DNA from: Flagellimonas nanhaiensis
GTDB taxonomy: Bacteria; Bacteroidota; Bacteroidia; Flavobacteriales; Flavobacteriaceae
DNA: 64,000 bases
Reading direction: 5' to 3'
Assembly (NCBI RefSeq): GCF_003382275.1
Contig: NZ_QTJX01000005.1
Span: 62,001-126,000, forward strand
The translations under genes were made by a program, and so were the position numbers. Within the stretch, counting starts at the first letter, position 1. Every line of letters begins with the position of its first letter. The notes under the pieces are model-generated. The model was not told the origin of the DNA and made no database searches. It worked only from the letters and a program-made list of their open reading frames with translations. This document shows positions 1 through 8,401 of the stretch, one piece after another.

Positions 1-1059
1 GTGCTCGCCATAGCAATTCTGCCACTTTTGGGAATTGGGGGAATGCAGCTGTTCGCGGCTGAAGCACCCGGCCCTGGGGGAGATAAATTGCATCCACGAA
101 TTACTGATACCGCAAAGCGGTTATGGTTTATTTATTTTGGATACACCGTGGTGGAGACCATCTTTCTAAAATTGGCGGGGATGTCCTTTTTTGATGCGAT
201 AAACCATGCACTTTCGACCTTGTCAACCGGAGGGTTTTCAACCAAAAATGCAAGTTTGGCGTATTGGAATGATTCACCACTGATCCAATACATTATTATT
301 GTCTTTATGTTCTTGGCGGGGACAAATTTTGTAATGAGCTATTTTGCCTTTACGGGAAGGGTACAACGCGTGTTGAAGGATGAGGAGTTTAAGGTTTATA
401 CCACTTTAGTGGTTGTTTTCACCATCATAGCTGGCTTTATAGTTTATTTTCAGGCGAATGTTCCTATTTCGGATTACCACCCAAAGGTTTTGGGCGAGGC
501 AGAAAGCGCTTTTAGGCATGCGCTTTTTCAGGTAATTGCCATTGTTACCACTACAGGATTTGTTTCCGCAGATTTTACCAATTGGACCCCATTTTTGACT
601 GTATTCTTTTTTGGATTGATGTTTTTAGGGGGGTCAGCAGGGTCAACTGCAGGTGGTATCAAGGTTATGCGCCATTTACTCATCATTAAGAACGGAATTT
701 TAGAGTTCAAGCGAACTCTGCATACCAATGCCATAATCCCGGTGAGATATAACCAAAAAACCGTTAGTGAACATATTGTCTACAACATCATAGCCTTTTT
801 TGTTTTGTACATGCTTCTATTTATTATAGGTGCCTTGGTATTGGGATACTTGGGGCTCGATTTTGAATCGGCGATTGGTGGAGCGGCTTCTTCTCTTGGC
901 AATGTGGGTCCAGCATTGGGTGAGCTCAATCCAGTCGTCAACTTTAGCGAATTGCCCGCTTTTGGAAAGTGGTGGTGCGGATTTTTAATGTTGCTAGGTA
1001 GGTTGGAGCTTTTTACTGTCCTAATCTTATTTGTTCCCTATTTTTGGAAAAAGACATAA
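1..1059 (+). CDS. trkH: Trk-type potassium uptake protein TrkH, C-terminal part (5' end outside window)
   Basis: Inner-membrane channel subunit of the Trk/Ktr K+ uptake system, which normally works with a cytoplasmic TrkA/KtrA NAD-binding regulator (not in this window). The 352 residues seen contain the later selectivity-filter loops of the family: STGGFS (75-80), TTTGFVSA (183-190) and SSLGNVGP (near 300), plus the GSAGSTAGG segment (211-219), separated by hydrophobic helices. Family members are about 480-500 residues, so the first filter repeat lies upstream; the GTG at base 1 is just an in-frame codon, not the start. It converges with aspC across a short hairpin. Confidence 0.93.
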   Translation: MLAIAILPLLGIGGMQLFAAEAPGPGGDKLHPRITDTAKRLWFIYFGYTVVETIFLKLAGMSFFDAINHALSTLSTGGFSTKNASLAYWNDSPLIQYIIIVFMFLAGTNFVMSYFAFTGRVQRVLKDEEFKVYTTLVVVFTIIAGFIVYFQANVPISDYHPKVLGEAESAFRHALFQVIAIVTTTGFVSADFTNWTPFLTVFFFGLMFLGGSAGSTAGGIKVMRHLLIIKNGILEFKRTLHTNAIIPVRYNQKTVSEHIVYNIIAFFVLYMLLFIIGALVLGYLGLDFESAIGGAASSLGNVGPALGELNPVVNFSELPAFGKWWCGFLMLLGRLELFTVLILFVPYFWKKT

Positions 1060-1061
1060 AA

Positions 1062-1091
1062 AAACCTCAAGGAAACTGGTCCGAGAGGTTT
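1062..1091. terminator. weak bidirectional hairpin between trkH and aspC
   Basis: A 7-bp stem AAACCTC (1062-1068) / GAGGTTT (1085-1091) with a 16-base loop lies between the convergent stops of trkH and the aminotransferase. There is no long T tract, so it is only a modest terminator candidate. Confidence 0.35.
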
Positions 1092-1113
1092 ATATTCTTG
1101 CGAGATTTTTTAC

Positions 1114-2298
1114 TTAGACTACTGCCTTGATTCTGGCAATAGCTTCCCTTAGCTCTTTTTCGGATGCTGCATAGGATATTCTAATGCAACTGGGGTTGCC
1201 AAAAGCCTCTCCGGTAACCGTTGCTACATTGGCATGTTCCAATAGATATAGGGCAAAATCCGAAGCATTATTGATTTTTACCCCATTTAAGGTTTTCCCA
1301 AAATATGATGAAATATCAGGGAAAACATAAAAAGCCCCTTCGGGAACATTCACGTTGAAACCTTCAATTTCTCCTAAAAGTTGAAGAACAATATCTCTTC
1401 TTTGATGAAACTCATCAATCATGTATTGTATTTTACTCTTGGGAGCTTCTAAAGCTGTAATTACTGATCGTTGCGCAATGGCATTGGCACCGCTGGTAAC
1501 TTGCCCTTGAAGTTTAGTACATGCTTTGGCAATCCATTCTGGAGCACCGATATAACCAATTCTCCAACCGGTCATGGCAAACGCCTTGGATACACCATTT
1601 ACGGTGATGACCCGATCGTACATTCCTTCTATCCCAGCGATACTCACATGACCACTGGTAAAATTGATGTGCTCGTAGATTTCATCGGAAACCACAAAGA
1701 TGTCCGGATGTTTTTCCAGTACCTTGGCCAATCCTTCCAGTTCAGCTTTGCTGTAAACTGAACCACTTGGATTACATGGCGAGCTGAACCACAGCATCTT
1801 TGTTTTTGGGGTAATTGCAGCTTCAAGCTGTTCCGGGGTCATCTTAAAATCGGTCTCGATACCGGTTTTTACCTCAACGGGAACACCTTCTGCCAATTTT
1901 ACAATATCGCTATAACTTACCCAGTAAGGAGCGGGAAGGATGACCTCGTCCCCTGGATTTATCACAACCAGCGCAACATTAAAAAGGGATTGTTTGGCAC
2001 CTGTGGACACCACAATTTGACTTGGTTTGTACTCTAAATCATTATCCCTCTTAAATTTCTTTGATATAGCTTCTTTAAGCTCCGCATAACCATCTACCGG
2101 AGTATAGCTGCTATAGTTGTCATCAATGGCTTGTTTGGCGGCATCTTTAATAAAATCCGGGATATTAAAGTCAGGCTCACCCAAACTCAATCCAATGATA
2201 TCCTTTCCTTCGTTTCTAAGTTCTCGTGCTTTGGCGGCCATAGCCAAAGTGGCCGACGTGGACATTTTCTGGATCCTGTCAGATAAGTGGTTGCTCAT
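1114..2298 (-). CDS. aspC: class I/II pyridoxal-phosphate aminotransferase (aspartate aminotransferase type)
   Basis: Transfers an amino group between aspartate (or a related amino acid) and 2-oxoglutarate. The 394 residues match the AspC I-gamma length. The PLP site is visible: NPSG (176-179), SDEIYEH (204-210) with the cofactor-contacting Asp and Tyr, Schiff-base Lys238 in SKAFAMTGWRIGY, and the substrate carboxylate Arg in the C-terminal CIRISYA. The start ATG is preceded by a 13-base gap from the desaturase gene on the same strand, so the two are probably co-transcribed. A second aminotransferase of this fold lies at 57673-58866. Exact substrate preference cannot be read from sequence. 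Confidence 0.93.
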   Translation of the reverse strand: MSNHLSDRIQKMSTSATLAMAAKARELRNEGKDIIGLSLGEPDFNIPDFIKDAAKQAIDDNYSSYTPVDGYAELKEAISKKFKRDNDLEYKPSQIVVSTGAKQSLFNVALVVINPGDEVILPAPYWVSYSDIVKLAEGVPVEVKTGIETDFKMTPEQLEAAITPKTKMLWFSSPCNPSGSVYSKAELEGLAKVLEKHPDIFVVSDEIYEHINFTSGHVSIAGIEGMYDRVITVNGVSKAFAMTGWRIGYIGAPEWIAKACTKLQGQVTSGANAIAQRSVITALEAPKSKIQYMIDEFHQRRDIVLQLLGEIEGFNVNVPEGAFYVFPDISSYFGKTLNGVKINNASDFALYLLEHANVATVTGEAFGNPSCIRISYAASEKELREAIARIKAVV

Positions 2299-2311
2299 TG
2301 GTCACATTGTT

Positions 2312-3415
2312 TTACTGGTACTGAAGTGCAGGATTTTTTCCTAGCTCCCTCAAGTGTTTGAAGTGCGAAATTATAGCTTTTCTGGTAGTTTTATATTCGT
2401 TGTACGGCAAATTAAATTCCTTAGCTGTTTGTTTCACAATTTTGGAAATATTTGTGTAATGAATATGGCTGATGTTAGGGAAAATATGATGCTCTACCTG
2501 ATGGTTGAGTCCTCCCGTAAACCAGTTTATGATTCGGTTTTTGGTTCCAAAATTTACAGTGGTAAACAATTGGTGTATTGCCCATGTATTTTTCATATTA
2601 CCCTCTTCATCAGGTAGTGGAGTTTCTGCATCATCTACAATATGAGCCAATTGAAAAACAACACTCAAAATTACTCCGGCCACATAGTGCATAATAAAGA
2701 AACCTAATAAAACTTGCCACCAGGCTATGTTCACAAAAATCAATGGAAGTACTATCCAGATGGTGAGATAAATCATTTTGGTAATTACCAACGTGCTCCA
2801 GTTCATTACCGGGTTGGGTAATTTGCCATAGGACAGCTTTCTTTTCATGTATCTGTACATCTGCTGGAAATCCGTGGTAATTGCCCAATTAAAGGTTAAA
2901 AGACCATATAGGAAAATGGAATAGTAGTGTTGGAATTTATGGTGTTTTTTCCATTCGGCATGTTTTGAAAACCTTAGAATTCGCCCTGCTTCCATATCTT
3001 CGTCATGCTCATGGATATTGGTATAAGTATGGTGCAATACATTGTGCTGTACTTGCCAGTTGTATACATTTCCAGCAAGGATATAAATGCTACCGCCCAT
3101 TAACTTGTTAACCCACTTTTTATTGGAATATGATCCATGATTACCATCGTGCATTACATTCATACCAACTCCGGCCATTCCGACACCCATGGTTATGGAT
3201 AGCAAGACATAGGCCCAAAAGGGCAAGTCAAGGGTGAGCATTAAAAAGTAGGGAGTCAAAAAGAGGGCAAACATCACAATGGTCTTCAGGTGAAGTTTCC
3301 AATTTCCGGTCTTTTTTATTTTGTTTTCACTAAAGTATTGGTTTACTCTTTTGTTTAGTGTTCTGAAGAATTGAGTTGAATCCTTTCTTGAAAACCGGAT
3401 GGGGCTATTGTTCAT
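2312..3415 (-). CDS. membrane fatty acid desaturase (acyl-CoA/acyl-lipid front-end type)
   Basis: Di-iron membrane desaturase that puts a double bond in fatty acyl chains and so tunes membrane fluidity. With the chosen start it has 367 residues and all three histidine boxes: HDGNH (89-93), HNVLHH (124-129) and HQVEHH (305-310; the HQ variant is typical of front-end/linoleoyl-CoA desaturase relatives). Hydrophobic helices flank the boxes. A TTG-initiated form six codons longer is possible, but that TTG lies inside a TACCTTTG promoter box, so the ATG at 3415 is preferred. It is divergent from rsmG and probably heads an operon with aspC. Regiospecificity is unknown. Confidence 0.92.
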   Translation of the reverse strand: MNNSPIRFSRKDSTQFFRTLNKRVNQYFSENKIKKTGNWKLHLKTIVMFALFLTPYFLMLTLDLPFWAYVLLSITMGVGMAGVGMNVMHDGNHGSYSNKKWVNKLMGGSIYILAGNVYNWQVQHNVLHHTYTNIHEHDEDMEAGRILRFSKHAEWKKHHKFQHYYSIFLYGLLTFNWAITTDFQQMYRYMKRKLSYGKLPNPVMNWSTLVITKMIYLTIWIVLPLIFVNIAWWQVLLGFFIMHYVAGVILSVVFQLAHIVDDAETPLPDEEGNMKNTWAIHQLFTTVNFGTKNRIINWFTGGLNHQVEHHIFPNISHIHYTNISKIVKQTAKEFNLPYNEYKTTRKAIISHFKHLRELGKNPALQYQ

Positions 3416-3430
3416 AGAAAAAAGTTTTTG

Positions 3431-3438
3431 CAAAGGTA
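3431..3438 (-). promoter_or_regulatory. Bacteroidota -7 box for the desaturase gene
   Basis: TACCTTTG matches the TAnnTTTG -7 consensus 16 bases upstream of the ATG. No TTTG -33 box is present at the usual 17-23 base spacing. Confidence 0.5.
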
Positions 3439-3531
3439 ACCAAATTGACCTTCGGAATGCATAGATAATGTATACAACGATGTTAAGGAGAGCAAAAGTA
3501 TTAGTTTTGGGGAAAATTAACAGATTGCAAT

Positions 3532-4173
3532 ATGAACTCGGACCTTGTTTTTAAGTACTTTGACCACCTTTCTGATGAACAGAAAAGTCAATTTGCCCTT
3601 TTAGAGGCCCTTTATCAGGATTGGAACAAGAAGATAAACGTGGTTTCTAGAAAGGATATTGATGAATTATACCTGCGTCATGTGCTACATTCTTTGGGAA
3701 TTGCCAAAATACAGCGTTTCAATGAAGGTTCCGAAATTTTGGATGTAGGAACGGGAGGGGGGTTCCCTGGAATTCCATTGGCCATACTTTTTCCCGAAGT
3801 GAAGTTTACCCTGGTTGATGCCATTGGGAAAAAAATAAAAGTGGTGCAGGAGGTGATTGATGGGTTAAAACTTGAAAACGTGACTGCAAAACACTCTAGA
3901 GTAGAGGAGATTTCTGGGCAGTTTGACTTTATTGTAAGCAGGGCAGTAGCAGCTATGCCCACTTTTGTTCATTGGACCAAGGGCAAAATAAAGAAAGACT
4001 CTGCCCATGAAAGAAAAAATGGCATACTATACCTCAAAGGTGGCGACCTAACGGATGAGCTAAAGGAGTACAAGACTGTTCAAATCTTTGATTTGAAGGA
4101 TTATTTCCAAGAAGATTTCTTTGAAACCAAAAAAGTGGTGTATTTACCTCAAAAATTTAAAGGAGGGGCCTAA
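3532..4173 (+). CDS. rsmG: 16S rRNA (guanine527-N7)-methyltransferase
   Basis: Methylates G527 of 16S rRNA using S-adenosylmethionine. The 213-residue protein has the RsmG/GidB fold: N-terminal helices with the conserved WNKKINVVSR (31-40), the SAM-binding loop ILDVGTGGGFPGIPLAI (69-85), the acidic second motif FTLVDAIGKK and the VSRAVA segment. The length matches the family. It is transcribed away from the desaturase gene with 116 bases between starts. Its TAA overlaps the stop of a small opposite-strand reading frame (4170-4301). In many bacteria rsmG sits near mnmG/parA; it does not here. Confidence 0.95.
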   Translation: MNSDLVFKYFDHLSDEQKSQFALLEALYQDWNKKINVVSRKDIDELYLRHVLHSLGIAKIQRFNEGSEILDVGTGGGFPGIPLAILFPEVKFTLVDAIGKKIKVVQEVIDGLKLENVTAKHSRVEEISGQFDFIVSRAVAAMPTFVHWTKGKIKKDSAHERKNGILYLKGGDLTDELKEYKTVQIFDLKDYFQEDFFETKKVVYLPQKFKGGA

Positions 4174-4301
4174 ATGTTCCTCATGTTGTAGTATACTATC
4201 CTACACTTTCTTGAGTATTCTTTGGCATAACTCCACATGGCGTCAAAGCGCTCAGTTAGCGTCCTCCTCAATGTTCGTAGTGTTTTTTTTATGGGGTACA
4301 T
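4170..4301 (-). CDS. candidate small basic protein, 43 residues
   Basis: The minus strand between the rsmG stop and the next gene carries an open ATG-to-TAG frame of 43 codons. The product starts MYPIKKTLRTLRRTLTERFD, has about ten Arg/Lys, and continues with an aromatic-rich segment (WSYAKEYSRK) ending VYYNMRNI. Its stop (4170-4172) overlaps the rsmG TAA (4171-4173) on the opposite strand. The composition (Trp, Tyr, an amphipathic basic N-terminus) looks protein-like and it fills a gap that is otherwise empty. There is no clear ribosome binding site or TAnnTTTG box, and I do not recognise the family. Confidence 0.4.
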   Translation of the reverse strand: MYPIKKTLRTLRRTLTERFDAMWSYAKEYSRKCRIVYYNMRNI

Positions 4302-4432
4302 GTCAATCAATTACGTTAAATTAACAATTAATTTACATTAAATTTACATAAAAAAACTGCATCATCAAAATAATTCTCTTCCAGATGGATTAAAAAGAGA
4401 GCTGATTTTGTAAAAAAAAAGAATGAAATGTG

Positions 4433-5104
4433 TTACTTGGTAACGGTCAGATTGGTGAAATAGGCTTCTGTTCCGGGACCAACCCAAAGTCCGATACTTC
4501 CGGAACCATCGCCTCCGTGTTTTAGATCATCTACGATTAAAGTGGGTTGATCACTTCCATGAACATATAACTCGGCGGTTTCTCCTTGGACCATAATTTT
4601 GACCTTGGTCCACTCTCCTGGGGCCAAATCCACATAGGTTTCATACTTTTTTGGGAACTCCTTTCGTAATCTAAACCAGGGAAACTCCGGATACGAAATG
4701 TATTGAACGGAATGGTTACGGCGTATCATGTTTCTGGCCCTTCCATTGGTGGGTCTTAGATAAATACATTCAAACCGTGAATCATCCTCGCTAATGCGAA
4801 AAGCAATGCCCACAAAACCCCTAGCATTTGCAGAAGCCCCTGTCATGGGTGCACCAGCAAGTTCAACTTCTATTGTGCCAGAGTCAAAATTCAAATCAGG
4901 AATTTTAACAAACTTGGCTTCCGTATTGTTGCCATCATCCAGTACTCTAACTGCATTAACTCCCTTATGAACAGTGTCTTTTATGATTACATTGGAAGCA
5001 ATAAGGTCATTGTTTTCCAATAGTTTTACAAAGGTTTTGGTTTCTTGGAAAAAAGAAATGTGGGTTGCTAACAAGAATAAAACCAAGGCAGTTATAGTTC
5101 TCAT
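4433..5104 (-). CDS. exported concanavalin/LamG-like (DUF1080-type) protein
   Basis: A 223-residue protein with a signal peptide (about residues 1-20, MRTITALVLFLLATHISFFQ). The rest is a beta-sandwich-like domain: ARGFVGIAFRI, FECIYLRPTNGRA, APGEWTKVKIMVQGETAELYV and GSIGLWVGPGTEAYFTNL. These are the patterns of family 16-like/DUF1080 (3-keto-disaccharide hydrolase-like) lectin domains found in secreted Bacteroidota proteins. It probably binds or acts on sugars outside the cytoplasm, but no catalytic residues can be assigned. It stands alone on the minus strand with 155 featureless bases before the next gene upstream. Confidence 0.7.
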   Translation of the reverse strand: MRTITALVLFLLATHISFFQETKTFVKLLENNDLIASNVIIKDTVHKGVNAVRVLDDGNNTEAKFVKIPDLNFDSGTIEVELAGAPMTGASANARGFVGIAFRISEDDSRFECIYLRPTNGRARNMIRRNHSVQYISYPEFPWFRLRKEFPKKYETYVDLAPGEWTKVKIMVQGETAELYVHGSDQPTLIVDDLKHGGDGSGSIGLWVGPGTEAYFTNLTVTK

Positions 5105-5259
5105 TTCTAGATGATTTTACACTAAAATAAGCCTATGGTCAGAAGCAAGGAAGTACTTCATCTACTTTAACCTTTTGTTGGCAATTGCAAAGTAGACGGT
5201 GCAATGATGAAATGAAAGGTGTGTTGGGGGATTCTAAATTTTTCAGATTAGATAAAGCT

Positions 5260-6240
5260 CTATTTGTTCCATATTCCAGACTCGGTTAACCAAGGTTGAA
5301 TAAAACCAATAAGGTTATAAGGTTCTCCGGTTTTGGTATTCCTAAAGTTATGATCTCCATGGGGCAATAAAACAATTTCAAAATTTGGATTATTGATCCG
5401 TTCGAGCTCCTCAATGGTGGCATCAACTGGAATGACTGGGTCGTTGGTGCCCAGAAACCATAAGGTACTAGTCCTAAGTTGTTTTAAAATTTTTGTTGGG
5501 TCAAAGCCTTTTTCTCCTTGAAAACCTTCGAGTTTTTTATGAGCTTCTTGTATTGAAATGCCATTTTCTTCTCCATCACCGGTTAGCTGACTAAAAAAGT
5601 GTTCTTCCCCAGCCGAAACGGCAACCCCTGCTCCGATAATCATAAAATCGACTTCTTTTGTTTTTGAGGCGGCCAGGGGCATAATCCAGCCAGCCTGACT
5701 ACCTCCTAAAAGCCCAAGTTTAGCATTCTCTAGTTCGGGCTGTTCTTTTAACCACGAAATAACAGCCAATACATCAGATGCCAGTAAGTTGAACCAATTT
5801 TTACTTCCTTCGACCGTAAAGGATTGATAAGTTCCTCCTGATCCCCCAACTCCTCTTTTATCATAGGCCAGTACGGCCATACCTAACTTAATTCCTATTT
5901 TGGTGTAGTAGCTCACATCTTCATATGTCGAAGGTGCAGAACCATGGACTATAACCAAAGCTCCCTTTAAGGTATTCTTGTTGTTGGGGGCGTAATACGC
6001 TGCGTTTAATGATATTCCCTTGCTTTCAATGGAAACTTTTTTCTTTGAATACCCTTCAAATTGATTGTCCTTTATCTCAACTAGAGCCATTTCGCACACC
6101 GGACAAATTCCAGGTGCATTATAGATGGTATCATGACAGTCTGAAGCACATGGAGGGCATTTGTACATAGTTTCTTGAGCTGCACAGCACAGGGATAATC
6201 CACATATTGCTAGTAAAACTGCATGTTTAAACAGATACAT
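5260..6240 (-). CDS. exported alpha/beta hydrolase with N-terminal heavy-metal-binding domain
   Basis: 326 residues. Residues 1-22 form a signal peptide. Residues 25-57 form a small cysteine domain (C28-P-P-C31, C35, C46-P-V-C49) of the heavy-metal-binding type found at the N-terminus of some copper/silver efflux proteins. Residues 65-320 are an alpha/beta hydrolase: oxyanion region VIVHGSAPS, nucleophile Ser181 in GGSQAG, Asp267 in TNDPVIPV and His297 in PHGDHNF. Its ATG overlaps the stop of the DJ-1 gene by one base (TAATG), so the two are translationally coupled. The substrate is unknown; the shared metal domain suggests both proteins act in the same exported pathway. Confidence 0.8.
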   Translation of the reverse strand: MYLFKHAVLLAICGLSLCCAAQETMYKCPPCASDCHDTIYNAPGICPVCEMALVEIKDNQFEGYSKKKVSIESKGISLNAAYYAPNNKNTLKGALVIVHGSAPSTYEDVSYYTKIGIKLGMAVLAYDKRGVGGSGGTYQSFTVEGSKNWFNLLASDVLAVISWLKEQPELENAKLGLLGGSQAGWIMPLAASKTKEVDFMIIGAGVAVSAGEEHFFSQLTGDGEENGISIQEAHKKLEGFQGEKGFDPTKILKQLRTSTLWFLGTNDPVIPVDATIEELERINNPNFEIVLLPHGDHNFRNTKTGEPYNLIGFIQPWLTESGIWNK

Positions 6241-7277
6241 TATAGCTTTTTGAAGATTTCTCCATTTTCTTCTTGAGCATATCCCTCTATGTCGCCATTG
6301 GTATTTCTTTTAAAGAAAACAGGTTCACCACCAACATCGGAGAAAACATCCTCGGTTTCATGGTAAATAGGGAATTCATTTCCATCCATAAGGGCAACAA
6401 GATTGTTGTTCTTTGTATCATAGACCAATTCAAGTTTACCCCCGTTTTTGTGTTCGTACGTGCCTTCAAAATTTTTAAGGAAAGAAACCTGAACAGTTTT
6501 AAGGTAAGGATTGTCCTCGGCCAGAATAAGACCATCCCCAAGGTTCCAATTATCATATTCCATATAATATGCAGTTCTCTTGGCTGCGTTCAGTCCTTGA
6601 AGCTTTGCTACCAAGTGCAGGGCGCCATCAATTCCGGCAGAAATACCAGCGGTGGTAATGACTTTTCCATTGTCCACAAAACGAACATTTTTTCTGACAT
6701 CTATTTTTGGATATCCTGCTTCTAAATTATCCAAGGCACTATGAAAAGTTGTGGCTATTTTTCCATCTAAAATGCCAGCTTCCGCTAGCACAAAGGCACC
6801 TGTACATACTGAGAAGTGGTAGTCCACATCACTTTGTTTGGTTACCCATTCTATGACCTTTTTGTTTTGTGATGCTGCTCCCGAGTTTCCTCCAAAAAAT
6901 GCCAGAATATCGGCTTCTGGGGCATTTTCAACACTATAATCGGGGACCACGGTCAGTACTCCTTGGGATTTAATGGGTTCTTGTGTGGCTGAAACCGTGA
7001 AAACCTGGTAACCAGCATAGGCAAAAACCTCTAATGGTCCTGCAAAATCAAGCACTTCCACGCCATCCTGAAGATAGAAAGCTATGGTTTTGGCTGCATT
7101 TTTCTTGATCAAAGGCATGTTGCAATGCTTACAAACGCCTGGACCATGGTGTTCGGTTTTATCGCATTCGCTCCCACAAGGAGGGCAAACATAAATTTCA
7201 TTTGAAGTTTGAAAGTTCTGGGACATACCTGAAATTGAGCTCAAGAGCATTACGGTAAATAGGATTACTTTGTTCAT
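6240..7277 (-). CDS. exported DJ-1/PfpI (GATase1-like) protein with N-terminal heavy-metal-binding domain
   Basis: 345 residues in three parts. After a signal peptide (1-20) comes a five-cysteine metal domain (C31-P-P-C34, C38, C49-K-H-C52), then a DJ-1/PfpI domain (about 64-250) with the nucleophile-elbow Cys158 in SVCTGAFVLA and His179 in TTFHS, then a C-terminal beta-rich segment of about 80 residues starting FEGTYEHKNGGKLEL. The DJ-1 part is closest in motif to the isonitrile hydratase/GlxA-type subgroup, the same fold as the sensor half of the regulator encoded just upstream. It precedes and overlaps the hydrolase gene. No substrate can be assigned. Confidence 0.82.
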   Translation of the reverse strand: MNKVILFTVMLLSSISGMSQNFQTSNEIYVCPPCGSECDKTEHHGPGVCKHCNMPLIKKNAAKTIAFYLQDGVEVLDFAGPLEVFAYAGYQVFTVSATQEPIKSQGVLTVVPDYSVENAPEADILAFFGGNSGAASQNKKVIEWVTKQSDVDYHFSVCTGAFVLAEAGILDGKIATTFHSALDNLEAGYPKIDVRKNVRFVDNGKVITTAGISAGIDGALHLVAKLQGLNAAKRTAYYMEYDNWNLGDGLILAEDNPYLKTVQVSFLKNFEGTYEHKNGGKLELVYDTKNNNLVALMDGNEFPIYHETEDVFSDVGGEPVFFKRNTNGDIEGYAQEENGEIFKKL

Positions 7278-7293
7278 TTTTTGATGATTTGGT

Positions 7294-7301
7294 CAAAATT
7301 A
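7294..7301 (-). promoter_or_regulatory. -7 box for the DJ-1/hydrolase gene pair
   Basis: TAATTTTG matches TAnnTTTG and lies 17 bases upstream of the DJ-1 gene ATG. The pair may therefore be transcribed separately from the regulator gene upstream. The nearest TTTG upstream is 26 bases away, longer than usual. Confidence 0.4.
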
Positions 7302-7374
7302 TGCCAAAGTAAAAGGTGGGAAAAGGACAAACTTCCGCAGTATTGGGACAATAACCGCTACTTTTCTCTAAGGG

Positions 7375-8310
7375 TTAGGATTTTTTCTTGAGAAGATTTC
7401 TAAGTTGATTGGCACTTTGAAGCCCACATTCCTGGGCTACAGCGCTAACTTTTGAACCGCTCGAAAGCAATTGTTCTGCCCTTTCAATCCGAAGTTTATC
7501 CAAGTATGACCCAATGGTGATTCCCGTAGTTTTTTTGAACAATCTGGTCAGATTTCTCGGGCTCATGTGGATTTTCTCGGCCAGCTCAGTGATATTAATC
7601 TTGTTCCTTAGGTTTTGTGCCAAGATATCCTGTACCTCGTGAATCCGATTTTCGATGTGGTTTCTATATTGTAAAAAAACACTCAATTGAGGGTCACTTT
7701 CGGTACGTCTCATGTAAATGACAACTTCCTTGGCAATTTTTGTGGTGAAAACGGGTCCGAAAAGCTCTTCCATCACAAATAAAGCCAAATCTATTCCTGA
7801 GGAAACCCCAGCACTGGAATAGATATTGCCATCTTTTACAATCAACCTATCTGGTAAAATCTTGGTTTTGGGAAATCTCGATTGAATGTCCTCAAGATAC
7901 TTCCAATGGGTGGTGGAGTGTTTATCATCAAGTAAGCCTGCATGAGCCAGAATATATGCCCCGGTACATATTGAACAGATTTTGGCCCCATTTTCATGTT
8001 GTTCCCGAAGCCATTCCAAAAACGTTCTGTTTTCAAACTTAAAATTGGGAGATAAAAAATAATTTGACTCAAATCCCGGTATAAAAATTAGGTCGTTGGA
8101 GGCAAGTGTAAATTCACTAAACGGAATCAGGTTTCCAAGCAGAAGTCCAGTACATGAGATTTGTTTGTTCGATTCTTCAAAACTTAGATAGAAGGTTTCA
8201 ATTTCTGCACCGTATTCCTGGGCTTCATAAAAAAGATGAGCTGGGCCGGTAATGTCCAGAAGCTGTACTTCTGGAGGGACAAGAAAAAATACACGATGAT
8301 CAGCTCCCAT
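7375..8310 (-). CDS. GlxA-family transcriptional regulator (DJ-1/PfpI sensor plus AraC-type DNA-binding domain)
   Basis: 311 residues. The N-terminal half is a DJ-1/PfpI-like ligand domain with LLDITGPAHLF (18-28) and SICTGAYILAHAG followed by STTHW. The C-terminal half is an AraC/XylS DNA-binding domain with two helix-turn-helix units (ITELAEKIHMSPRNLTRLFKK and VSAVAQECGLQSANQLRNLL). The second unit ends abruptly after LLKKKS, slightly short for the family but still covering the recognition helix. It sits 97 bases upstream of the exported DJ-1 gene on the same strand, so it most likely regulates that pair, perhaps sensing a related ligand. The role is inferred from context. Confidence 0.88.
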   Translation of the reverse strand: MGADHRVFFLVPPEVQLLDITGPAHLFYEAQEYGAEIETFYLSFEESNKQISCTGLLLGNLIPFSEFTLASNDLIFIPGFESNYFLSPNFKFENRTFLEWLREQHENGAKICSICTGAYILAHAGLLDDKHSTTHWKYLEDIQSRFPKTKILPDRLIVKDGNIYSSAGVSSGIDLALFVMEELFGPVFTTKIAKEVVIYMRRTESDPQLSVFLQYRNHIENRIHEVQDILAQNLRNKINITELAEKIHMSPRNLTRLFKKTTGITIGSYLDKLRIERAEQLLSSGSKVSAVAQECGLQSANQLRNLLKKKS

Positions 8311-8344
8311 GATGTTGAAACTTAATGAAGGTTGAAGGTATAAA

Positions 8345-8378
8345 AATAGCCGTTATCCTTATAAGGATAACGGCTATT
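8345..8378 (-). terminator. strong intrinsic terminator downstream of pruA
   Basis: A perfect 34-base palindrome (17-bp arms 8345-8361 and 8362-8378, arm sequence AATAGCCGTTATCCTTA). On the minus strand it is followed by TTTTA. It lies 24 bases past the pruA stop and insulates the GlxA regulator gene downstream. Confidence 0.85.
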
Positions 8379-8401
8379 CAAACTTTAAAATTGGTTTTGG
8401 T

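Noticed and set aside
3416..3433. TTG-started N-terminal extensions (also at nqrB 14452, kmo 45689, kinase 52294, NqrM-like 55081, DUF1573 60861)
   Set aside because: In each case an ATG lies a few codons downstream. Several of the TTGs fall inside TAnnTTTG promoter boxes or overlap the stop of the preceding gene, and the added residues are not family-like.
5105..5259. Search for a small gene or RNA in the gap upstream of the lectin-like gene
   Set aside because: No frame longer than about 30 codons with a plausible start, no hairpin with a T run and no promoter box; nothing is reported there.
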